Origin: Bacillota bacterium
Lineage (GTDB): Bacteria; Bacillota; Clostridia; Christensenellales; WQRI01
NCBI GenBank assembly: GCA_009786825.1
Contig: WQRI01000009.1
Location: 1 to 37,138, forward strand
DNA: 37,138 nt
Direction: 5' to 3'
Position numbers and translations under genes: made by a program. Below the pieces are notes generated by a model. It worked only from the letters and a program-made list of their open reading frames with translations, did not search any database and had not been told where the DNA came from. Positions 18,988 through 25,930 of this stretch are shown piece after piece (position 1 is the stretch's first letter; every line of letters begins with the position of its first letter).

Positions 18988-19873
18988 CTATAGCGCTCCA
19001 CATAGCCGACATACCGGCTGGTAAGTCTATGCCCTTTTGCTCTGTTGGTAAAATTAATTCGTAACTATCTACCCGCCCGCCAAAACTGTGCATATTAAGG
19101 CTTAGCAAATTAGCAAACACAGCCTTTTGCAAGTCTGTTGCATAAGCGTTAAGCAACACAAACAGCGGCTTTTCTAAAAGCTTAATGCTCTCACTAAGCA
19201 ACACATTTATATGCTCGGCTAACTTCCAAATCTCGCCGTTTGGTCCGCGCCCATACGTTGGTGGGTCTAGTATAATTGCATTATATTTATTGCCGCGTCG
19301 TTGCTCTTTTAAAACAAACTTTAAGCAGTCGTCTACCAAAAACCTAACTGGTCTATCCGCCATACCGCTTAGCGCCAAATTTTCTTTAGCCTTAGCCACC
19401 ATTCCTTTAGAGGCGTCTATATGAGCAACACTTGCGCCAGCCCGCGCGCACGCGAGAGTTGCCCCACCCGTATAAGCAAACAAATTAAGCACCTTGGTCG
19501 GCTGTTTACTATTTTTAATTAACTCGTAAATTTTAAGCCAGTTTGTGCTTTGCTCTGGGAACAGCCCCGTGTGCTTAAAATTCATTAACCTTAGGTTAAA
19601 TTTTAAATTAAGTTGCTGATAATCTAGCGTGAAGCCGTCCGCTAAAGCCTGCCCTTTTTTAGACAAAATACTCCACTCGCCACCACCGCTCGCGCTTCTT
19701 GTGTACTTAGCATCTAGCCCTTTGTAAGCAGATAAGTCGAAAGGGGCTTGCCATATTGCTTGTGGGTCGGGTCTTAGTAAGATATATTCACCCCACATCT
19801 CTAACTTCTCGCCACCACCACTTGCTATAATTTTGTAGTTATCCCACTTTGCTTTTTCAAAATCGTTTGCCAT
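18983..19873 (-). CDS. Class I SAM-dependent methyltransferase (RlmI/RlmK-like)
   Basis: KVLNLFAYTGGATLACARAGASVAHIDASKGMVAKAKENLALSG...AIILDPPTYGRG. Confidence 0.88.
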   Translation of the reverse strand: MANDFEKAKWDNYKIIASGGGEKLEMWGEYILLRPDPQAIWQAPFDLSAYKGLDAKYTRSASGGGEWSILSKKGQALADGFTLDYQQLNLKFNLRLMNFKHTGLFPEQSTNWLKIYELIKNSKQPTKVLNLFAYTGGATLACARAGASVAHIDASKGMVAKAKENLALSGMADRPVRFLVDDCLKFVLKEQRRGNKYNAIILDPPTYGRGPNGEIWKLAEHINVLLSESIKLLEKPLFVLLNAYATDLQKAVFANLLSLNMHSFGGRVDSYELILPTEQKGIDLPAGMSAMWSAIV

Positions 19874-19910
19874 TTTTAAATTCTCTCTACTTACGCATTA
19901 GCCTAATTCT

Positions 19911-22900
19911 TTAGGTTTTGCAAAAGGTTTTCTCTACCGCGAGTATCAATTTACTTCCCGCAATATCTGTGTCTTTGCTATAACCCTTGACTTGCTCACC
20001 ACCTTGCAAACTAATTATTTGCTTTGCTAGAGTGTCGCTCGCAATTTGTTTCTGGTGCGTGGCAATAGCACTTTGTATTTTCGTATCTGACGCAAAGTAA
20101 TAAATGTTTACAAAATCCGTAACTTCAAAGCCAGCCTCTTTTCTAAGGGCTTGCACTTTAGACACAAACTCTCTTGCAACCCCTTCTAAAATAAGTTCTT
20201 CCGTTAAGTTTGTATCAAGCACAACAGTAATACTTCCGTTACTCTCAGTAGAAAAACCCTCTTTGTTTATTGGCACAATAATTAAGTCTTCTTTTGTAAG
20301 GGCAATCTCTTGCCCTTGTAAGTTAATAGTAACCGCGCCCGCGCCACTATCACCAGCACTAGCACTAGCACTATTCACTTGTAAGACTAATTCTGTCGCA
20401 TCACTGAAGGCTTGCAGATAATCTCTAATTGCGGGCAACAGTTTAGAATACTTTGGTCCTAACGTTTTTAAATTTGGCTTAACCTGATAAGACACATACT
20501 GCGTAATATCTTTAACCTCTTTTATATCTTTAACATTTATCTCGCCCTTTATAATACCTAAAAGTTCTGCGCTTAATTTTATTGGTGTGTTAACAAGTAG
20601 CGTTTGCAAAGGCTGTCTGTTTTTTATACTTGCATTAGCCCTTGCTTGCCTTGCCGGAAGCACCACATCTAACACAAGCCTCATATCACTCTCTAGTTTA
20701 GTGTCGACCAACTTTTTGTTTGCCTTTGGGTAGTCTGTTAAATGGACTGATAGCGGGGCAGACTTATCTACGCTTTTAACAAGGTTTTGATAAATGCTTT
20801 CCGTTATAAATGGCGCAAGTGGCGACATCAGCCTAATCAGCGTCTCTAACACAGTATAAAGCGTGATGTAAGCGCTTGCTTTGTCGGCGCACTCAGTCGG
20901 TAGTTTGTCTGTCCAATAGCGCTCTCTGTTGCGCCTTACATACCAATTAGATAATAAGTCTACAAAGTTTGCAATAGACCTAGACGCCTCAAACACATTA
21001 TATTTTTCTAACGCGCTTGTTACTTTGTCTGTAAGAGAGTTTAATTCAGACAGCACCCAGCGGTCTATCAAAGGCATAGCTTGGGGCATTGGGGGCATTG
21101 TTCCACCCTTACCACCCTTATCACTTTTACCACCCTTAAGCATTTTGTCTAAGCAAAAATCTTTAGGGTTAAACTTATCTATGTTTGCATACAGCACAAA
21201 AAACGCGTACGTATTCCAAAGCGTGCCTAGCACTTTACGCTGTACTTCTATAATACCCTCGTCCGAGTAAGCAGTAGGCAAATGCGCGTTAGAGCCAGAG
21301 TAAAAATGCCAGCGAACGCTATCTGCCCCGTGCTTTTCTAAAACATCTGCCGCATAAACAACATTGCCCTTAGATTTAGACATCTTTTTGCCGTGCTTGT
21401 CTGTTACGTGACCAACAACCAAACAATTTAAATAACTTGGCTTATCGAACAAAAGCGTAGAAATTGCAAGCATTGTATAAAACCAACCGCGTGTTTGGTC
21501 TACGCCCTCTGCTATAAATTGCGCGGGGAAAAACTGCTTAAATAACTCTTTACTGCCCTTTTTGTGAGGATAGCCAAATTGTGCAAACGGCATAGAGCCA
21601 CTATCAAACCAACAGTCTATAACCTCCGGTGTTCTGCGCATAGTGCCTTTGCACACATCTTTCAAGCCTTTAGCCTTACCACTATCCTTACCACCTTTAG
21701 CACTATCACCCTTATCACTACCCTTATCTACAACCCTAGCCCCGCACTTATAAGCCACATTATCCACATAAGGCTTGTGTAATTCTGCTACCTTTGTGCC
21801 AGACTTTTTCTCTAACTCTTTTTTAGAGCCCACCGCTTCTAAAGCGCCACATATATCGCAAACCCAAATCGGAAGCGGCGTACCCCAATATCTCTCGCGC
21901 GAAATGCCCCAGTCTACAACGTTTTCTAAAAAGTTGCCCATACGCCCATCCCCAATAGAAGCCGGCAACCAGTTAATTTTTTTGTTGTTTTTAATCAGAT
22001 TGTTTTTTACTTTTGTGGTTTGTATAAACCAACTCTCTCTTGCGTAATAAATTAAGTGCGTGTCACATCTCCAACAAAACGGATAAGAATGCACATAATC
22101 AAACTCTTTAAACAAAAGCCCATTGTCTTTTAAATACTTTAAAATGTGCTTGTCTGCGTCTTTTACAAACTGCCCTTTAAATAAATGCGCAGCCTCTACA
22201 AACTTGCCCGCTTCATCTACAAATTGTATGTGCGGCAAATTATACTTTTTGCCTATTCTATTATCGTCCTCTCCAAAGGCTGGCGCTATGTGTACTATGC
22301 CCGTTCCGCTATCCATACTAACATAATTATCTGCCGTTACATAAAAGCCTTTCTCTTTATCCGTATCTGAGGCAAACGCAAAAAGTGGCTCGTACTTTGT
22401 ATGCTCTAACTCTTTACCCTTAAAGGTTTTTAACACCTTATAGACTGTGTCTTCACCAATAACTTTTTCTATAAGGTCGCGCGCTAAAATGATATACTCT
22501 TTTTCTGATTTTATACTCTCATTAATTTCCGCTTGCCCCGCTTCCTTTGCTTGCCCCGTTTTCTTTGCTTGACCCACTTCTTTATCCTGCCCCGTTTCTT
22601 TCACTAACTCTACAAGCGCATAGTCTTTTTCTGGGTTAACACAAAGCGCTACGTTAGAGGGCAAAGTCCACGGCGTAGTTGTCCACGCCAAAAAATAAAC
22701 ATCTGTATTATCCCCGCCCGTTACACCCGCTTCCAATGCACTAATCGCCTTAAACAATTCTGAATTCTGAATTCCTAATTCTGAATTACGTAAAATCTTA
22801 AATTTTACGTAAGCGCTTTTATCCTTAACTTCTTTGTAGCCTTGCGCAACTTCGTGAGAAGAAAGGGCAGTCCCGCAACGCGAACAGTAAGGCGACACCC

Positions 22901-23432
22901 TATGCCCCTTATACAAAAGCCCCTTATCAAAAATGGTTTTAAGCGCCCACCACACGCTCTCAATATACTCATCACTATACGTGATGTATGGGTTTTGCAT
23001 ATCAACAAAAAAGCCCATACGCTTTGTTTTCTCTTCCCAAAGCGTTTGATACTTAAAAACACTCTCTTTACACTTTGCTATAAACTCTGCCACACCAAAC
23101 TGCTCTATAGCCTTTTTGCCATCTAGCCCCAACTGCTTTTCTACTTCCAACTCTACCGGCAAGCCGTGCGTATCCCAACCCGCCTTTCTAAGCACGTTAA
23201 AACCTTGTAAAGACTTAAGGCGCGGAAACACATCTTTAAAACTGCGCGCCAAAATATGACCCACGTGCGGCACACCATTAGCAGTAGGCGGACCCTCATA
23301 AAAACTGTAGGCCTTTTTACTATCTCTACTACGCTTCAGAGTTTTTTCAAAAACTTTATTCTTATCCCAAAACTCTAAAATCTCTTTCTCACGAGCAACA
23401 AAATTCAAACTCGTATCAACTTTATTATACAT
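19911..23432 (-). CDS. ileS: Isoleucyl-tRNA synthetase, IleRS2-like
   Basis: PTANGVPHVGHILARSFKDVFPR (HIGH), KMSKSKGNVV (KMSKS), GWDTHGLPVELEVEK, PYCSRCGTALSSHEVAQGYKEV. Confidence 0.95.
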   Translation of the reverse strand: MYNKVDTSLNFVAREKEILEFWDKNKVFEKTLKRSRDSKKAYSFYEGPPTANGVPHVGHILARSFKDVFPRLKSLQGFNVLRKAGWDTHGLPVELEVEKQLGLDGKKAIEQFGVAEFIAKCKESVFKYQTLWEEKTKRMGFFVDMQNPYITYSDEYIESVWWALKTIFDKGLLYKGHRVSPYCSRCGTALSSHEVAQGYKEVKDKSAYVKFKILRNSELGIQNSELFKAISALEAGVTGGDNTDVYFLAWTTTPWTLPSNVALCVNPEKDYALVELVKETGQDKEVGQAKKTGQAKEAGQAEINESIKSEKEYIILARDLIEKVIGEDTVYKVLKTFKGKELEHTKYEPLFAFASDTDKEKGFYVTADNYVSMDSGTGIVHIAPAFGEDDNRIGKKYNLPHIQFVDEAGKFVEAAHLFKGQFVKDADKHILKYLKDNGLLFKEFDYVHSYPFCWRCDTHLIYYARESWFIQTTKVKNNLIKNNKKINWLPASIGDGRMGNFLENVVDWGISRERYWGTPLPIWVCDICGALEAVGSKKELEKKSGTKVAELHKPYVDNVAYKCGARVVDKGSDKGDSAKGGKDSGKAKGLKDVCKGTMRRTPEVIDCWFDSGSMPFAQFGYPHKKGSKELFKQFFPAQFIAEGVDQTRGWFYTMLAISTLLFDKPSYLNCLVVGHVTDKHGKKMSKSKGNVVYAADVLEKHGADSVRWHFYSGSNAHLPTAYSDEGIIEVQRKVLGTLWNTYAFFVLYANIDKFNPKDFCLDKMLKGGKSDKGGKGGTMPPMPQAMPLIDRWVLSELNSLTDKVTSALEKYNVFEASRSIANFVDLLSNWYVRRNRERYWTDKLPTECADKASAYITLYTVLETLIRLMSPLAPFITESIYQNLVKSVDKSAPLSVHLTDYPKANKKLVDTKLESDMRLVLDVVLPARQARANASIKNRQPLQTLLVNTPIKLSAELLGIIKGEINVKDIKEVKDITQYVSYQVKPNLKTLGPKYSKLLPAIRDYLQAFSDATELVLQVNSASASAGDSGAGAVTINLQGQEIALTKEDLIIVPINKEGFSTESNGSITVVLDTNLTEELILEGVAREFVSKVQALRKEAGFEVTDFVNIYYFASDTKIQSAIATHQKQIASDTLAKQIISLQGGEQVKGYSKDTDIAGSKLILAVEKTFCKT

Positions 23433-23437
23433 AATTT

Positions 23438-23532
23438 AAGTGTAAAGTGTAAAGTGTAGAATGTAAAGTGTTTTCACCTGCTTCGCAGGCAAAATTCATT
23501 TTGCAAACTGCGTAAACTTTGCACTCTGCAAT
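23438..23532. repeat. R1 repeat copy E (degenerate right arm)
   Basis: AAGTGTAAAGTGTAAAGTGTAGAATGTAAAGTGTTTTCACCTGCTTCGCAGGCAAAATTCATTTTGCAAACTG...GCACTCTGC. Confidence 0.7.
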
Positions 23533-23544
23533 TTAGCCTTATTG

Positions 23545-23676
23545 AAAATAAAGTTCTAGGTGCAAGCAAGGCAAGGCGAGATGCGGCTTTGCGAAGTGCC
23601 GCGTACTTAACGTACGCAAACGAGCAAAACGTAAATCTCAACGAAGCATTGCGAAGCACATAGGACTTTATTTTTA
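23545..23676 (+). repeat. Dispersed repeat R2, copy 2
   Basis: AAAATAAAGTTCTAGGTGC ... GCACATAGGACTTTATTTTT arms; core AAGCAAGGCAAGGCGAGATGCGG...GCGTACTTAACGTACGCAAACGAGCAAAACGTAAATCTCAACGAAGCATTGCGAAG. Confidence 0.78.
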
Positions 23677-25287
23677 TTTCTTTGCCCTTAGTTTCAGCCC
23701 CCCCGTAACTTCCGGGCTTCCTACATCTTTTGCATACCTTTGCATAAATGGCGATAACTCTTTTTGCTTTGGGTTCCACTTCTTTTTTCTGCTTGCTAAC
23801 TCTTTTGCGTTAGCTTCCATATTTATACGAGCCTTATTTAAGTCTATATCTATTTTGTCGTTGTCTTGTATTAGCGCTATGTTGCCGCCCTCTATCGCCT
23901 CTGGGTAGCAAAGGCTTGCAACCACAAGCCCCATATTGTTTGTACAGCGCCCATCTGTAATAACTGCCGCATCAACCCCCAAAGCCGCAAGCGCCGCACA
24001 CACCGGCGTGATATCTACCATACCCGGTCCGCCCTTAGCACCCTCGTACCTTACAACAAGCACATCACCACTTTTAATATAGTTGCTGTAAATTGCCAAA
24101 AGCGCATCATCTAACGAGTTATATACTTTAGCGCGCCCCGAAAAAGTTTGCGCCTTTAAGTTGCTTACCCTAACTAAAGCACTGTCCGCAACACTTCCCC
24201 TAATACTTGCAAGCCCGCTAGTTTTAGCAAACGGCGCGCTCACTTTATAAATGGTTTTGCTATCCGCTTCCTTTGCGCCTTTCAACTGTTCTATCAGAGT
24301 GCCTTCGTTAACTGAGATGGTTTTGTCTGTAATAAGTTTTGCATCCAACAACTCTTTCACAACTGCTCTCATACCACCCGCGTTAAAAAATGCAAGCATA
24401 TCGCTAGTCGGGTTTAAAAGTGTCGGCACTTTAGCATTATCAAAACTTGCATAGTTAAGTTTAATACCAAGTAGGTAAGACAAAGACAAAAGGCTTGTAA
24501 TATGCTCTGTAGAAATACCCAAACTGCTAACAATATTAACGGCAGACTTCAAGTTTTCTGCGCTTAAAATTTTGCGCGGCGTTATATTATTTTCTATAAG
24601 CCTTATAAGCCTAGAGGCTGTTTGGCGCGCAAAGGTTAGTCTGCGGCTTGTGTTGTAGGGAATGGTCGAATTGCCCCACATAGACAAACCTAGGGCTTCT
24701 AATAGGATACTCGACGCATTACTCTCGTAATCTACCCAGTTGCCGTTAAACGAAACACTTGTGTTTTCTAAATGAGAAAACTGTGGCGGAGACACGCGCC
24801 CAAGTTTAGATTTTGCAATCGCTTGTATAAGTGCTGTTGCGTAAATATTCTCGCCCGCCGCGTTGTTCGGACCACAACTTAAAAACATCGTTGGTATGTT
24901 TATTTGCGCCGCCGCCAACATATAAGAAGACAAAGCAACATTGCTTTGCGCTAAAATTAGCATACCATCAAAGTTGGTTGTTTGAAAAATGCTTTCTAAC
25001 TGCTTAGTTGTCACATCGCGTGAGGGCATAAAATATTTACCCGCAATAGAGCCATAGGCATAATCTTCTGAGAGCGAAGAAAAATAAAACCTTATCGGAA
25101 TAACCCCCTCTGCCGTTAGAGCCGAGTAAACAACATCCTCTAATTTTTTAAGACCACCCTGCCCTACAGCAAGTGGATTGTGGCTAGACACAAGCGCCAC
25201 AACAGGCTTAGAAAAATCGCTATCCGTATAGCCTAAGCCTTTTAATACTGCCCTTCTTTGAGCATTCTCAATTCCTTGTAAAGACAT
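23674..25287 (-). CDS. IlvD/Edd (dihydroxy-acid dehydratase) family homologue lacking Fe-S ligand cysteines
   Basis: C-terminal ...VRYEGAKGGPGMVDITPVCAALAALGVDAAVITDGR...SLCYPEAIEGGNIALIQDNDKIDIDL matches the IlvD/Edd C-domain; N-terminal region aligns but CDK and CGGM-type motifs are replaced. Confidence 0.85.
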   Translation of the reverse strand: MSLQGIENAQRRAVLKGLGYTDSDFSKPVVALVSSHNPLAVGQGGLKKLEDVVYSALTAEGVIPIRFYFSSLSEDYAYGSIAGKYFMPSRDVTTKQLESIFQTTNFDGMLILAQSNVALSSYMLAAAQINIPTMFLSCGPNNAAGENIYATALIQAIAKSKLGRVSPPQFSHLENTSVSFNGNWVDYESNASSILLEALGLSMWGNSTIPYNTSRRLTFARQTASRLIRLIENNITPRKILSAENLKSAVNIVSSLGISTEHITSLLSLSYLLGIKLNYASFDNAKVPTLLNPTSDMLAFFNAGGMRAVVKELLDAKLITDKTISVNEGTLIEQLKGAKEADSKTIYKVSAPFAKTSGLASIRGSVADSALVRVSNLKAQTFSGRAKVYNSLDDALLAIYSNYIKSGDVLVVRYEGAKGGPGMVDITPVCAALAALGVDAAVITDGRCTNNMGLVVASLCYPEAIEGGNIALIQDNDKIDIDLNKARINMEANAKELASRKKKWNPKQKELSPFMQRYAKDVGSPEVTGGLKLRAKK

Positions 25288-25304
25288 CTTTAAAACTCCT
25301 TGTT

Positions 25305-25370
25305 TTAATGTTAAATTTTAAATGGTAAATGTTAAATTGTCTCACCTGCTTTTGCATTTAAAATTTAATT
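25305..25370. repeat. R1 half-copy F
   Basis: TTTTAATGTTAAATTTTAAATGGTAAATGTTAAATTGTCTCACCTGC. Confidence 0.55.
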
Positions 25371-25535
25371 TCACTATGTATTTTTGTTACTTTAATTTTA
25401 CCAAAAAACCAATAAAAAAGCAACCAAAACCAAACAAAAAAAGGCACTTTTACAAACTTTGCACAAACTTACAATTTTAAAGCCTATGCCTTGTAAAAAC
25501 ACCTTTTTTTATTAAAATACTTTTTTATTACACTT

Positions 25536-25721
25536 TTAAGTGTGACAACAACCTACATTCGCAGGTGGGCTTCCACCCCCGCCAAACCTATCACTTGTTA
25601 TGGCGTATACCGATAGCGCTACTATAAGCCCCACCGACACTATAGCACCCATTACTATAAGTATAAACCTACCCGTTTTTGGCTTGCTATAATTTTTCCT
25701 TTTCTTCGAATTTCTATGCAT
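25536..25721 (-). CDS. Small single-TM protein with G-rich/CC C-terminus, downstream of the PCAT gene
   Basis: MHRNSKKRKNYSKPKTGRFILIVMGAIVSVGLIVALSVYAITSDRFGGGGSPPANVGCCHT; internal Met after the repeat-derived ORF extension. Confidence 0.55.
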   Translation of the reverse strand: MHRNSKKRKNYSKPKTGRFILIVMGAIVSVGLIVALSVYAITSDRFGGGGSPPANVGCCHT

Positions 25722-25731
25722 TTTCTCTCCA

Positions 25732-25926
25732 TACAAATTACAATGTACAATGTACAAATTACAAATGTTAAGTTCATTAATACCAAAACTTTTGAACGGC
25801 TGGCATTGCTTGTCTCTTCTTTTAAAGATAAACAAACTGCAGACTGCGCTAAGGCAATAAGCATATGTAGCATTTGTAATTTGTACATTGTAATTTGTAC
25901 ATTAATTAAAATTTACAATTTAACAT
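25732..25926. repeat. R1 repeat copy G (variant arms)
   Basis: Arms ACAAATTACAATGTACAATGTACAAATTACAAATG / CATTTGTAATTTGTACATTGTAATTTGTACATT; core TTCATTAATACCAAAACTTTTGAACGGCTGGCATT. Confidence 0.78.
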
Positions 25927-25930
25927 TTTT

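Noticed and set aside
23433-23680. T-box riboswitch upstream of ileS
   Set aside because: No TGGnACCGCG-type T-box motif; the interval is explained by R1 and R2 repeats.
25536-25721. Small TM protein as an additional GG-leader export substrate
   Set aside because: Its GGGG follows a transmembrane segment and lacks the QMQ.I.GG leader pattern.
25655-25888. 77-aa ORF between the small TM gene and PCAT
   Set aside because: Mostly translation of R1 copy G (ICTLYIVICM-type repeats).
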